A stretch of 64,000 bases of DNA from Blastocystis hominis (GCF_000151665.1 NW_013171823.1:363948-427947), one strand, 5' to 3'; shown: positions 45,393-57,140, counted from the first letter of the stretch. A program made the numbers and translations. The notes: generated by a model from the sequence alone, not told the origin.

Positions 45393-46583
45393 ATGTTTCG
45401 TACAAACTATATTCCGAATAGTAGTATTGTACATTCCCTCAAACGTACTCTATTGTTTCGAGTGGAAAGATCTTCTCTGAATAGTCGTTTGGACAAATAT
45501 GTGATGGACAAATTTCCAAAAGCATATCTAATTTGTTTTGTATGACATAGGCTCCATATTCTGTGATTCAACAAGAGATTCGTAAAAAACGTATATTTGT
45601 TCTTGATAATGACAAAAGGTAAACTAACTATATAGAATCGAGGTATAGAATGTACATGAAAGCGGGAGAACGCCTGCTTTCCCCTTGTACTGTCCATATA
45701 CCCGATTATTTTGTAAAGATGAATGAAGAAATGTTGAATATGAATCGTCCCGAGCATTTGCCTGGGGACATGAAAGATCGTATTTTGTATTGCGATGATC
45801 ACATAATTGTTGTAAATAAACCACCTAATGCTCTATGTCAAGTTCTTTTTGGTGAGAGATTTTCTGTTTTCTAGACTGACCTCGATTCCGCTCGTTCCGT
45901 TATTTCTGCTCTAAAATCCATGTTTTCAACCTCCTTACTCTATCCAGTTCACCGACTTGACAAGGTATGTGCTGTGGGATGTTTTGTTCTCAGGATACAA
46001 CAGGGGTGTTACTCGTTGCTCGAGACAGGGAAACTGCCCGGGCTCTGGGTCACGAATTTGCTTGCCATGAAGTATCGAAGATGTACCTCGCTGCTGGCTA
46101 CGATGTTTCCTTCAGTTCATCGCATTTTCCAAGAGTTGGTATTGTTTATTCGGATTTTGTAAGCATTCGGATCGAAAAAAGAGTATAGGAGCAAAATGCT
46201 GGCCATTTTTATCACGCTATCAATTCCAAAGTGAAGCCTCTTCCTACAAACATATTTCCAGCTCACATTGAAACGAGTGTAGCGACTCCAGCTGCGACTG
46301 GGTATGCGTTTTCTTCTTTGTGGATGATAGTTACGAAGTGGTCAAACAGAAAGATGAGATTGTGTTGCTGCGCTGTCGTCTTTACTCAGGGAAAACTCAC
46401 CAAATCCGAGTTCATCTGAAAGATGTCTTGGGCATTGAGCTCTTAAACGACTCAAAATATGGAAAAAGGAGGAAAATGAATAGGAACCAGCTCATTGATC
46501 CGAAGGCTTTTTATTTGCATTGCCATAAGATTTCGATCTTGTATAATGGCGCAAAGAAAACGGTTGGGCTGCTCGATCAATAG
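45393..46583 (+). CDS. RluA-family pseudouridine synthase with S4 domain
   Basis: Seven exons give about 337 residues. The S4 RNA-binding domain (LDKYVMDKFPKAPYSVIQQEIRKK) spans the first intron, which must use GC-AG (29 bp from GCATAT to CATAG) to restore the domain. The catalytic domain has PPNALCQ, the active-site HRLDKDTTGVLLVA and THQIRVHL. RluA enzymes isomerise uridine in rRNA or tRNA. The aspartate and the RLD motif are intact. A presequence-like basic N-terminus (NSSIVHSLKRTLLFRVERSS) could target the organelle. Introns are 29, 30, 33, 29, 28 and 29 bp. Confidence 0.9.
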
Positions 46584-47346
46584 TTCATACGATAGTTTAT
46601 TGCTCCGCTTCCGTCTCACTTTCAATCTCTTGTGCAATCGATGGACGCTACATTGTAGTTGCTGTTTTTGAAAAGATTAGCAATGCTGCTTTTATTTTGG
46701 AATCGTTTTTGGATTGGTACTGATTGTTGTTTCAATAAACTCATTGCAATGATTTAGGTCTCGATCCTGCTTTCTTTTTGTAGCGAACACAACGAATGGT
46801 AATATGGAGGCAAGATGAATTCTGCAGATCTAATTTTGTGTTGTTGTTTTTTATGTGAAGGGAGAATGATTATAATGAGTGTGGAGAATGATCAATATCG
46901 CTAGGAAATCTTCCACTGGATATTAGTTTTCTGTAATAAAAAATCCATGAACAAACAAACAAACAAATTGATTCATCAATGAGTTTTAGAAAAGCAATTG
47001 ACTAAAAGATAAATCCAAAATAAACAACGTCCGTCGTGAAACTTGAAACATAAGGGATGAGAGCACTGATAGACACAATGATTACCCTTTAGTTTCCTCC
47101 TATCGTGATTATTTGCATACTATCATTCGTGTTATTTTTCTAGTATTCCTTGTTTCCAACACAAGAACCCACAAGATGTATCTCTCTCTCTTGATTTTGA
47201 ACTCTGTGAATTGGTAACAAACAATGAAACGAAAAACTAAATATTCCAATAGTCAAAGAACGAGACTAACGAATAAAAATAGCAACAACAATGATAATGT
47301 GAATTATAAAAAAGTATACATTAACCTAATGTATAGAATCTGCTAT
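46584..47346. other. Convergent intergenic region
   Basis: 763 bp of AT-rich sequence between two 3' ends. It contains an AAACAAACAAACAAA run (about 46955-46972), whose minus strand includes overlapping TGTTTGTT copies but lies 375 bp beyond the minus-strand stop. No gene seen. Confidence 0.4.
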
Positions 47347-50300
47347 TTAGTCTTCATCCGTTGACTCTGCATATTCATTTTCTTGATCCACTCTACTGTT
47401 CTTAGACTCCATCACACTTGCGTTATAGGGAATATCAGCTGATGGGTAATCGTCATGCAAATTGCTTCTTTGCTTGGCAACGACAGGATTTAAAGTATTG
47501 CACATTTGACATCTGTCATTGGTAGTAGAGTTTAGATACATGCAAGAATAACATCTCCATTCTGAAGGAGAAACAACTGCAGAATAGCTTTGGCTTTGAT
47601 TCTCAGGCGATAAGAGATGCTTGGTTTCTTTCTCCCTTGGCGTGACATCTTTCTTTATGAGTCTGCTCGTTTCTTCCTGGTTGGCATTTGCTTTGAACGA
47701 AGTCAACATTTCGAAAATCCACGACCTCCAGTAGATAAGTATTCCGAACACGACGATCAAAGACACGATCCAGAATTCCGTGAAAACACTTCGATTAACA
47801 TAGAACGATCGTTTAATGACGTAATCCTTGGTGTCATAATGATTTCTGCAAACGAGATTATAGTAAGTTCCAGTTTTTAGAGGGAAGTTATATTCACCAT
47901 TATAAGCAAAGAATTCGCTGGCGGGAGGCTGGCCATTTAATAGGCAGATGGGATAGTGGCTATGAGTGGAGCGAATTGTAAAGGTGAGCACCGATGAGGT
48001 CTGAATCCAGTTAGAAATGAGCATAGAAGCTACAGGTGAGTACAAAGATGAATGAAGATGATACCTTCTTTGGTGGTAAACAGTGAAAATGTATTTTCAA
48101 CCGGGGTATTCATCGGCGATCCACGAACCGATTCGGCGTAACAAAACAGCTTATAAGCGACGTCTGGTGTTAATCCAGTTTCTTCAAGTTCAATGAACGA
48201 CCGCATAAACCGTTTGGGCTTTCTCATTAACTCGATAACAGAAGGAGGTGGAGTGCCTTGTCTAAACGCACTGCACCACAAATAGCAAGGAACTGTGGAA
48301 TTCACAGAGAACAAAAACGAGTTTGTAGTTCGATCCTTGTAAGAAATGACAATCTCAGGAGCTTCTTCAACAATATCGACAGGCGTATCAATTTTGATGG
48401 GCGGATAAACCTCGAAGTATGAGCTCATTACTAAGCAATGCACACTCACAACACGGGCAAGTTCGATCGAATCGAGAATAATCGGCTTTGGATATTGGTT
48501 TGAATACAACTGGAGATTACTGTGAAAGGTGAGAGCAATCAAATAGTCCAAGTCTGGAGTTTTTTCGGTGCGTTGCTGCGGCGTGCAGTAAATGTAATAA
48601 TAGGAGCTTGTATTGAATTGGGGAGTTAAGGTGATTCGCTGTGACACTAAAGAAACAAGGAACTGAACTGGTGATTTCGTTTGGACAATCTTCACACGAT
48701 TCCAAATGGAGTTTGATGAATATCCTGCAGATCTGCTGGTGACTTCTTGTTCCTCAAAATCGTCCGAATGAATGTCGTCTATTCTCTCCGATTGAGAATC
48801 GAAGTCATTGTTTGAAATCTCCTCAGAATCATCCGAGTCATCCATCGAGTCCTCTTTAATCCTGTTCACTTTCTGACCTTTATTCGTCGAAGAATCATAA
48901 AATGAATCTTCATCGATCGTGTTTTTCGATTGATGTTTCTTCTTTCTTCTCTTTGGAATTGATTCCATCACGGATTCTTCTTTTTCTTTTTCTTCTTCTA
49001 TTTCTGCTTCTATTTCTGCTTCTGTTTCTGCTTCCGCTTCTGCTTCCGCTTCCGCTTCTGCTTCTGCTTCCTTCGGTGTTTCTTCAGCAATTTCTTCTTT
49101 TTCCATTTGCTGTTTCTTTTTCTTCTTTGGAATGGATTCGACAATGCTTTCCTCCTCTTTTTCCTCTTTAGGAACTTCTTCAATCACTTCTTCTCTCGCT
49201 CGTTGTTTCTTCTTTCTTCTCTTCGGAATTGATTCGACAATAGTCTCCTCCTCCTCTTTTTCTTTTTCTTCTTCTTTTTCTTTAGCAGCTTCCTCAGCAA
49301 TTTCTTCTTTTTCCATTTGATTCTTCTTCTTCTTCTTCTTTGGAATGGATTCGACAATGGCCTCCTCTTCTTCTTCTTTTTCTTTAGCAGCTTCCTCAGG
49401 CGCCTCCTCAACAATTTCTTCTTTTTCCATTTGATGTTTCTTCTTTCTTCTCTTCGGAATTGATTCCATCACGGATTCTTCTTCTTCTTTTTCTTCTGTT
49501 TCTGTTACTCTTTCTGTTTCTGTTTCTGTTTCTTTTTCTGTTTCTGTTTCTGCTTCCTTCGGTGTTTCTTCAGCAATCTCTTCTTTTTCCATTTGATGTT
49601 TCTTCTTTTTCTTCTTTGGAATTGATTCGACAATGCTTTCCTCCTCTTTTTCCTCTTTAGGAACTTCTTCAATCACTTCTTCTTTCGCTCGTTGTTTCTT
49701 CTTTCTTCTCTTCGGAATTGATTCGATCACAGTTTCCTCTTCTTCAGCTGTTTCCTTCGGAGTTTCTTCAGCAATTTCTTCTCTTACTTGCTGCTGCTTC
49801 TTCTTTTTCTTCTTCGGAATTGACTCAATCACAGATTCTTCCTCTTTAGGAACTTCTTCAGTCACTTCAACTTTCGCTCGTTGTTTCTTCTTTCTTCTCT
49901 TTGGAATTGATTCGACAATGGTCTTCTCCTCCTCTTCTTTTGTTGCTTCCTCAGGCGCTTCCTCAACAATTTCTTCTTCTCTCACGTGTTGTTTCTTCTT
50001 TCTCCTCTTCGGAATTGATTCCATCTCAGATTCTTCTTTGATTGCATTTGCTGTATGCTTCTTTTTCCTTTTCCTATCTTTGGAAATCATTTCCATAGCT
50101 TCCTTCTCCTCTTCCTCTCCCAACGATCCTCTCTCATTTGATTTACCTATAAATGAACCAAGTCAAGGATTTGAACGAAGATCTTCCGCTTCCTCTAGTT
50201 GCCTTAACTCACCTGCCCGTAGTAAGCAATCATTATTCTTACACTCTTCATCCGAGTCAGAACAAGTAGTTAAGTAAGGAGAGTACTCATCACGCTTTTC

Positions 50301-50700
50301 TAGTTTATAACAATGATATAATCATAAAAATACTCTCTTCATCATAGCTGCGCTCTCGATTACTACTTTCTACTAGATAAGAACACCCCAGTAACAAAGT
50401 ACCGTATTGTTTGGGCCTATGATTTCCTAACTCTCCTATAGGTTCAGAACTACTAAAATGATCTAAAGAGTCATTGATATCTCAAGAACCAACTTAAAAA
50501 AGGCTGAGCTCGATTTACTGAAGAAGCAGCAATCTCTTCATCAGAACCATGCGTAGGTGCGCACATAGACATAATCTTTAGGAAGATTATCAAAGCTTAG
50601 ATGTGATTCAAGGGAGAGAAGGTAATACAATAAAAAATAATCATATTGCAATATAGCCGGAGTAGGATATATACAGTATAAAACAAATAGAAAAAATAAA
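47347..50700 (-). CDS. Single-pass membrane protein: charged repeat array, FN3-like ectodomain, RanBP2 zinc finger
   Basis: The well-defined part runs from about 50570. An acidic, Ser-rich start (several short exons) leads into one large exon with about ten copies of a 35-45 residue repeat built on ESIPKRRKKK plus E-rich spacers (48900-50060). Next is a globular region with FN3-like character (SSYYYIYCTPQQ; VPCYLWCSAF; YKLFCYAES). A 35-bp intron follows, then more ectodomain, a TM helix (EFWIVSLIVVFGILIYW, about 47760-47720) and a cytosolic tail ending with a RanBP2-type zinc finger (WRCYSCMYLNSTTNDRCQMC). RanBP2 fingers bind ubiquitin, RNA or Ran. The 5' end is unresolved: a hydrophobic frame at 50600-50700 could be a signal peptide. 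Topology is puzzling (see findings). Confidence 0.7.
48900..50060 (-). repeat. Coding repeat array, unit about 105-135 bp (ESIPKRRKKK + acidic spacer)
   Basis: About ten units alternating IPKRRKKK and IPKKKKKK cores with Glu-rich spacers such as EEIAEETPKE and EEVIEEVPKE. Several units are nearly identical at the DNA level, indicating recent expansion. Confidence 0.9.
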
Positions 50701-51939
50701 CTAGTTTTGAGTATCTTTCCCCTCGTTTTGCTTGTTTTCCTTTTCCATTCGTTCAAACTCTTCCTCGATCAGCTTCTTCCCCTCCTCGATCTCCTTCTCC
50801 AAATTTTCCTTCCGTTTCCTTCTCTCCTCTCTCTGCTTTCTTCGCATCTCCCTTCGCTGCTCCTTCAGCTTTTCCAGCTCCTCCAGCGCCTGTTTCTCCT
50901 CGTCCTCGTTGGTCAGGTCCTCTCCAAACACCAGAATGTCCTTCACATCCGTCAGCGAGTCCGTGTACAGCAGCGGCGCCAGCTCGCCCTCCGCCTTCCG
51001 GATCGTTTCTTCGTTCGCAATCCCCGTCAAAACCCCCAGCGACTTCAGTCCGTTCTGCATCCCACCGAATCGAAAGCTCCTACGCGATTGGCGAACGCGA
51101 TGTCCGTCTCCAGACGGTCGCCCACCATCATCACGTCCCACGGATCGATCTCCGGATGCCGCGTTTTCACGATTTCGTAGAACATCGACCCCGGTTTCCC
51201 CAGAATGACGTCGGGCTGGCGGCCGCAGATTGTGCTGACCGCGCTTACCAGGCTGCCTACGCTTCAAACAGGCGGGGAGCGCGTACCGGCCGCTGCGGTC
51301 GTGAGACCCAAGTCGTTCGGGTCCGTCGCGTCGTTGTTGGTCGCCACGAACGAGCAGTGGTAGTCACGGATATAGGAGGCTGCGCGACTCAGCTTTAAGA
51401 AGTTGACGTTGCGGTCGAGTCCTACAACTACAGTACCGATCGAGGGATTCATCTTGGTCAGGGATTGGATGTCCGTACATCCATTGTCTTCCGTTCCATG
51501 ACATTTTATACCCACCGCTTCAAGCTCATCATAGATTCCCTTTTCTCCTAAAACGTAGACCTCACCGTGATTCGGCTGCTTCTGAAGATAGAGCGACGCT
51601 GCATAAGAGGACCTAAGAGAAACAAAGAAAGGCAACAGACTACGTCAAAATGTCATCTTCTGACGCATCCACCCCGAATGACTTTAACATATTCACCGTG
51701 TCTATGCGGCTACGAGCAGAGCTATTTGACTAAAGGGTACGAAAAGAAAACGGCCATACACAAAAGTATACTGCTTTTCCTTTACTCTTTAAGTAATTCA
51801 CGGTATCCGCTGATCCTGGAATCGGTTTACTTCCTCTCCAAAGGACTCCATCACAATCGACCAAAAACACTTTCAGCTTCATCAATAAATTAATATCGGC
51901 CTTATCTAAGCGCCTGCGGAGTAGTGAGAAAGGAAACAT
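50701..51939 (-). CDS. HAD-superfamily phosphatase (PGP/4-nitrophenylphosphatase type) with coiled-coil tail
   Basis: Five exons (introns 32, 31, 30 and 29 bp) give about 372 residues. HAD motifs are complete: I, FLVDCDGVLW; II, FSNSSARSR; III, VILGKPGSMF; IV, MMVGDRLETDIAFA. With the C2-type cap this is the phosphoglycolate/4-nitrophenyl phosphatase group, which removes phosphate from small metabolites. After the usual C-terminus (DILVFGED) comes an unusual tail of about 80 residues, a charged coiled coil (KLKEQRREMRRKQREERRK...). The start is taken at the first ATG of the frame. It begins 25 bp after the Kae1 stop. TATTTGTT beyond the stop is a one-mismatch poly(A) octamer. Confidence 0.9.
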
Positions 51940-51963
51940 AAGAGTGTATAAAACAAAATACAA

Positions 51964-53111
51964 TCATGGCCACAGAATTTCCATCTCGTCCGTGCGATAG
52001 CGCTGCGAACACACCGTGTCAGCGAGCTTTGTCTCTCCATTATACAAATAGCTCAGCACTCCCGCTTGAGCAATCATGGCTCCATTATCGATACAATACC
52101 TAAGTGAAAGACGTCCAATTCCTATTACCTCTGATCCATGGCACACAGCTTCCCTCCTCGATCACGTAGCATGTCCTGCATCATATCTTGGAGTCTTTGA
52201 TTGCATCCGACCCCTCCCACAATTAGAACCGTATCGCTTTGCGTGTGAGCAACGGCCCGCTCCGTGATCTCCACAAGCATCGAGAAGGCCACTTCTTGCA
52301 GCGAGTAGCACAAGTCACTGGCCGAGACGCGCTCTCCCTGCTCCTTGACAAACTTATCGAGAAAGGTGGAAAGTCCGCTGAAGGAGACATCCATTCCTTT
52401 GACCGTGTAGCTGCATCGAATCAAACCAGAAAAATCTACGGCAATTCGATCAAACGAGACCCTTTCTTGGCTAGCTGCTCGATGTTGTAGCCGGGAGAGG
52501 GCGAATTTGAGAGCCGGAGCAGACGAGCAAACCGATCGAGCATGTTCCCAACCGCGATATCGATCGTTTCTCCAAAGATGCGATAGCGATTCATCGAACG
52601 CGCGACAACTTGTGTGTTTCCACCACTTACATACAGAATTACAGGGTTTCGCGCACCTGTAACTACCCGGCCCATCTCAATATGCCCAACACAATGATTA
52701 ACTCCAACAATAGGCTTTTTCCAGAGTAGTGATAGTGTTCTTGCAGCTACAGCACATGAAGTAAGCGGACCACCCATTCCAGGACCTGGATAACAGAAAA
52801 AAAGAAACATTACCCTTCGTGAAGCAAATAATATCAATATCACTTGGCTCCAGCTTTGCGACATTCAGCGCATGCCTTACAAGACTTACTACATGAGTTT
52901 GATGATGCCAAGCTGTCTCTCTGGGTAGAAAACCAGTTCCTGGAGGAGATATAAAGGTTTTGCGAATATTTGCAAGAATTTCACATTGGGCACCGTTGCT
53001 CCTAATAATGCCCACTCCACACTACATAATTACTAATAATAATTATGCTGTTACCTTGTTTGCACTTCCCTCTATCCCAAGAGCTACAACATAGTGCCGA
53101 TTCTTTTCCAT
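51964..53111 (-). CDS. KAE1: tRNA N6-adenosine threonylcarbamoyltransferase, KEOPS subunit Kae1/OSGEP
   Basis: Five exons (introns about 33, 28, 29 and 29 bp) encode about 343 residues. The ASKHA fold shows [10 protein letters not shown], the metal-binding [11 protein letters not shown] (HxxxH), [38 protein letters not shown] and [11 protein letters not shown]. It transfers threonylcarbamoyl to A37 of ANN-decoding tRNAs within KEOPS. The GHIEMGR form is the cytosolic Kae1 type, not the organellar Qri7 type. No presequence. All metal ligands are present. Very close spacing (25 bp) to the HAD phosphatase gene. Confidence 0.95.
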
Positions 53112-54317
53112 AAACAAAATAGTAAAATACAAAAACTTGAAGCTTGATAATGGTTTTTTGCATATTATTTTATATATTCTTATTATTTCATGAAGTCCGA
53201 ATTTTCGATACATATACAATTAGTGAATAGAGAGGAAGAAGAGGAATCTGCTTATATGGACGTGAAACATGCTCATTTTGAAGAATGCAAAAATAAAAGT
53301 CTCTGGTAAACGAATAGACAAAATATGAGCTTCCATAGTGTACAGATAAGGCTGGTAGAGGAGATGAACTAAGGTGACGCGCTAATGATTATTCAGTAGT
53401 TATCATAATTTTCTGGTAGAATATACTAGTTATTCAGCTTCGTACCGTTTTTGTATCCGGTTTATTGCGGAAATACCATTTCGTTGTATTGCAGGGATCG
53501 TTTAGAAAAATGTCCGAAGATGAAGGAATACTTACGGGCATTATGGTAAAGGCATTGAAAGGTGTCTATTATAGGCTTCAGGAGAATGCAAGTCATTATT
53601 AGTGAAATCAATGTTTTCCTATTAGAATTGGTAATAACTGGTACCATTTAAAGGTAACGCGTTTTTTGATGACCAGCATTAGGCACTCTTATTTGGTACG
53701 TAACTATATGAGTGAAATGAATAAGAGTGTTCTGTGTTACTACCAACGTTCTTTCAGTATTTTTGAGCTTATAGAGAATACTCTAGAGAGTAGAGTATGA
53801 ATGGATTGGATAGTGCAGCCATGGACCAAATTTTACCGAGTATCTCCTGCTCATTTTAGATAGCTTTCCGAATGGATTACTTAATATCAGTACTTATTTG
53901 ATCGAGTATACGATATACTGAAAATAGAGACTGTATGAGGTGCTATAAACAGATGAGTAACCATTCACATCTTTAAAAATGTCTCATTCTTTCCAAGCAT
54001 TTTCCAGCACGAAATTATATAGGATTTGAAGCTGATAACCGTTATGTGATTGCGTGTTTAAAATACCACTGCAATATCTTATAGTTCCTTGAACATTTTA
54101 GTTATTGTCACACAGTATTTGCCAAAAATGCAAAAGGATCAAAGAGAGCACATATCATCCTTATCTATTAGATTTTCTACAGAGTTAAAATAGTAATTGT
54201 ACTACTATTCATGAAAAAGAAATAACCCAGAATATTTTGGACTTCTATATCGTGAACGAGAGTTACCATAATCAATACTGCTAAACTCTTGCTATTCTGA
54301 AACATATCTTTTGAATT
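53112..54317. other. 1.2-kb AT-rich region without a supported gene
   Basis: No frame longer than 62 codons. A 30-codon plus frame at about 53511-53603 (starting MSEDEG) is the only mildly protein-like stretch. No tRNA B-box and no C/D box pair found. The homology edge of the downstream pseudogene is at about 54318. Confidence 0.45.
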
Positions 54318-55007
54318 TGAATCGCGCGGAAGCTTCCAACTCCACGCGATTTCGACGGAAGTCATGATCGGCGAATTGGCGAAGAAGGAGCTGCAGCGTC
54401 ATAAGGAAGAGGGAAGCTACAACAGGCACTTCTTTGGTTATCAGACTCACATCCTCGGCTATCAGGCTCGAACCTCGTTCCCTTCTCTGTTCGATTGCGA
54501 CTATGCGTATGCTGTGGGAAGAGAGGCAGCCGCGCTGATTCAGAACAATCTCACCGGAATTATATATATATATAACGACGTTGCGGAATCTGAAGGAGGA
54601 ACCGTCGGAATGGATTCCCTATGCGGTGCCTCTTCAGGTCTTCTGCACCGTGGAGGCTAACGAGGGAGTGTATAGTCCCTCGATCCTGTAGATGGAGATT
54701 GGATGGTTTGAAGTGTAGGAATCGAACGTGGATATGAACAATACTCCGTTCCTGAAGTTCGTGGCTCATCGTGACAGCTGGACAGTGAAGGACGAAACCT
54801 GCAACCCGGGATCGGTCCAGTTCGGAGGCGCTGGAAGCTGGAAGCTGGAACCCGACGCTGTCGCTGCAGATCGAAAAGCACGACTCTCTGAGGCGAATCC
54901 AGCAGCTTTGTGATGAACTGAAGGCTGTGGAGAAGATTTGCCTGCCTGGATGCGATGCTTTGTTGGTGGATTCTGCGATTGCTGGAATGAAAAGTATGAG
55001 CAGCTAA
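54318..55007 (+). pseudogene. Decayed 3' fragment of a pyrophosphate-dependent phosphofructokinase gene
   Basis: The sequence matches the C-terminal third of long-type PFP: STEVMIGELAKKEL, GYQARTSFPSLFDCDYAYAVG, LRNLKEEPSEW, FLKFVAHRDSWTVKDETCNPG, then, after a shift, RRIQQLCDELK to a TAA at 55005-55007. It is broken four ways. A (TA)n run at 54559-54576 shifts the frame. Two in-frame TAG codons interrupt the middle (about 54688 and 54718). A 7-bp tandem duplication (GCTGGAA, about 54835-54850) shifts the frame again. None is a GT-AG intron. The 5' two thirds are missing. PFP replaces ATP-PFK in many anaerobic protists, so a working copy should exist elsewhere. Confidence 0.85.
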
Positions 55008-55193
55008 AGATTGGTATCAAGAAGAAGATTTAAGCAGTGAAGTAGAAGAATAACTGATCTTAACAAATAATCAAGCAAACAAACATAGAAACAATTCATT
55101 GATCTGTATGAGATCTTGAGCTGGCCGTCGACTGCCTATTACGTCCGTACCCTGTACTCTAAAACTTCTTCCAAGCAGCTGACCTCTGGAAAA

Positions 55194-55772
55194 TCAAGCT
55201 ATACACCTTTCCATTGATTGATTGAATGGAACCATGATGTGTTCCTTGATATCTCGAATTGCTCGTTCGGCTAGTACTGCTTTATTCGCTGAATCCATGT
55301 GATATATGGTGATGTCATACTTGTTCAAGATGTTGGTACGAAAGATGGCATTGATGAACTCGGTGCCTCGATCCGAGCAAATATGCTTTGGTGATTCACC
55401 ATATGTTTGAATGATGTCCTTCATTGCATGAATGACTTCTGTAGCACTCTTGCTTTTCAGTTTCCGAGTCATCAGGTATTTCGAATATCCATCAATACAT
55501 ACAAGGACATATTTATATCCACGATTCTTGTGGAATCCAGTACTCTTTTGTGATCCTAATACTTCCTGTATCGATTTGTGTTATTTGGAAGAGAAATCGA
55601 TGAGATCGATGAAGTATATGTTTCTCTTGAATCCACTAATGATCATTCGAGTAGCACCTCTTCGTTTTGCTGTTTTCCATAGTTCCTTGATCTCATTCAT
55701 GCTCCACACATACCTCGATAAATGAACCGCTTTATTCAAGGAATGAATAAGTTGTGTCAGAGGAAGAATCAC
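55194..55772 (-). mobile_element. Polinton/Maverick-like integrase remnant
   Basis: A DDE-type retroviral-like integrase of the Polinton class: KNRGYKYVLVCIDGYSKYL (first Asp), SPKHICSDRGTEFINA (second Asp) and KAVLAERAIRDIKEHI (Glu). The upstream part (MNEIKELWKTAKRRGATRMI) matches the region before the catalytic core in these integrases. One in-frame stop (TAA, 55583-55581) separates the N-terminal part from the core, and the C-terminus is truncated. No terminal inverted repeats, DNA polymerase B or packaging ATPase are in the window, so this is a relic. Confidence 0.75.
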
Positions 55773-55787
55773 AAACTGGTTATAGAC

Positions 55788-56270
55788 TCAAAGTGCATTT
55801 TCTCCACTATACACTATTTCAAATAGAGCATCACTCGCATTCAACATTGTGATGATCGTTTCGATATCATATGTACCTCGTGGAATCGATATTACACTTT
55901 CATCTGTTCTACCTCCATTGATCACAATTACTTGATCATATGGTACATTATGGAATGTGAAATCGGTATAGAATGATACAAATGATATGTAACACTTATC
56001 GAATGATAGAGGATTATCCAATTTCATCTCCTTCATGCTATTGTTTCCGAATACTTCAATCACACTGAACTGATTCGTCGACATGAGAGTAGAAACGCTT
56101 ACACCTTCAACCCTATCCTCAATGGTCAACTGGAGCTTAAATTCGTCGTTTAGGTGCTTGATATTGCTTTCCAGGTCCTTGAACACGAGCATCAATAGAT
56201 CAAATCGGTGAATCATCGGTATGCTGATGTCCTCCACAGTTTTGAATGTAATCACCCTTAGGATCGTCAA
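55788..56270 (-). mobile_element. Fragment of a Polinton-type structural (capsid-associated) gene
   Basis: A 160-codon minus frame without an intron. Its C-terminal half contains SIPRGTYDIETIITMLNAS, the pattern IPxGxYxxxxIIxxLN that recurs in minor structural proteins of Polintons and related elements. It lies directly upstream of the integrase remnant on the same strand. A structural role is inferred from this motif and the position. The frame is shorter than expected and its start is uncertain. Confidence 0.55.
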
Positions 56271-56289
56271 TAATCATCGTGGTGAGTGA

Positions 56290-56760
56290 ATTGTTGTTCT
56301 GATTAGCGATTTCAAATCAGATGATCATACCAACGATGAATATACTTGAATCAATCAACAATTTCGAGTAATAACAATCACATTCGATCCATAGAACGAA
56401 CCAGGTAACTCGGTCGCTCAGTCTCCTAACCCAAGGATTTCTCGGATATCTGGTTTATTTGTGAAATCGATGGTGTATGATGAATAGATCTAGATAGAAC
56501 TGTAACTGATCGCGATTGTGGAAACTGAGAATGTAGTATCGGTAATAATGTTTAGAATGGCAATGATTTTACCGACTGCGTAGCAGCCAATAGGAATCGT
56601 TTGCTTTTCGTCATTCGTGATTGTCATCACATTGGTCGTGTCCACATTACCGATCACAACATGATAGGGTTTAAGAGCGCAGTCATAGATGTGATATAAG
56701 GATCCCTAAACTTGCATGGTTTGATTCATTTGAACGTGTTATTCATCAGATTTCCTTGGA
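56290..56760 (-). mobile_element. Further degraded structural-gene fragment of the same element
   Basis: In one minus frame: LNPYHVVIGNVDTTNVMTI, then QTIPIGCYAVGKIIAILN (a second IPxGxYxVxxIIxxLN block) and YTIDFTNKPDIREILGLG, interrupted by at least two stops. The F..KPDIxxxLGF-like ending is typical of the same protein class. The frame shifts between this block and the next one downstream, so the gene is dead. Confidence 0.55.
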
Positions 56761-57140
56761 TGAGCATGGAGAAATGTATGGCCTCTTTTCCAAAGACATG
56801 ACCACTCAGGTAATAATAATAATAGTAGAATGCAATTGGCGATATAAAGCGTTGACACCAATTATGTCAGCCGAAGACTGAAGGTAAGCTGGGCGAGTAG
56901 TGAAGTGTATGGTTACTGGTATAAAATCTCCTGGCATTAAGAACCTCGTAAAATGACACAACAAGAAATAATCAAAAAAGAATCTGGTTCTACGCTTATT
57001 TCGTCATTTACATACAACTTAAAGTATCTATATATATAACTTCTACAAAATAATATTGTATAAATAACAATATCAATAAACTGAGAACAAACGTAATATG
57101 TTATTTTCGAAAAAATAATGTCATATTATTTTTTAAATAC
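56761..57140. other. AT-rich spacer before the MORN/TM gene
   Basis: 380 bp, very AT-rich toward 57000-57130, with no frame. Probably the promoter of the next gene. Confidence 0.4.

Noticed and set aside
54555-54730. Introns as an explanation for the broken PFP frame
   Set aside because: The lesions are a (TA)n run, in-frame TAG codons and a 7-bp duplication, none flanked by usable GT-AG signals of normal size.
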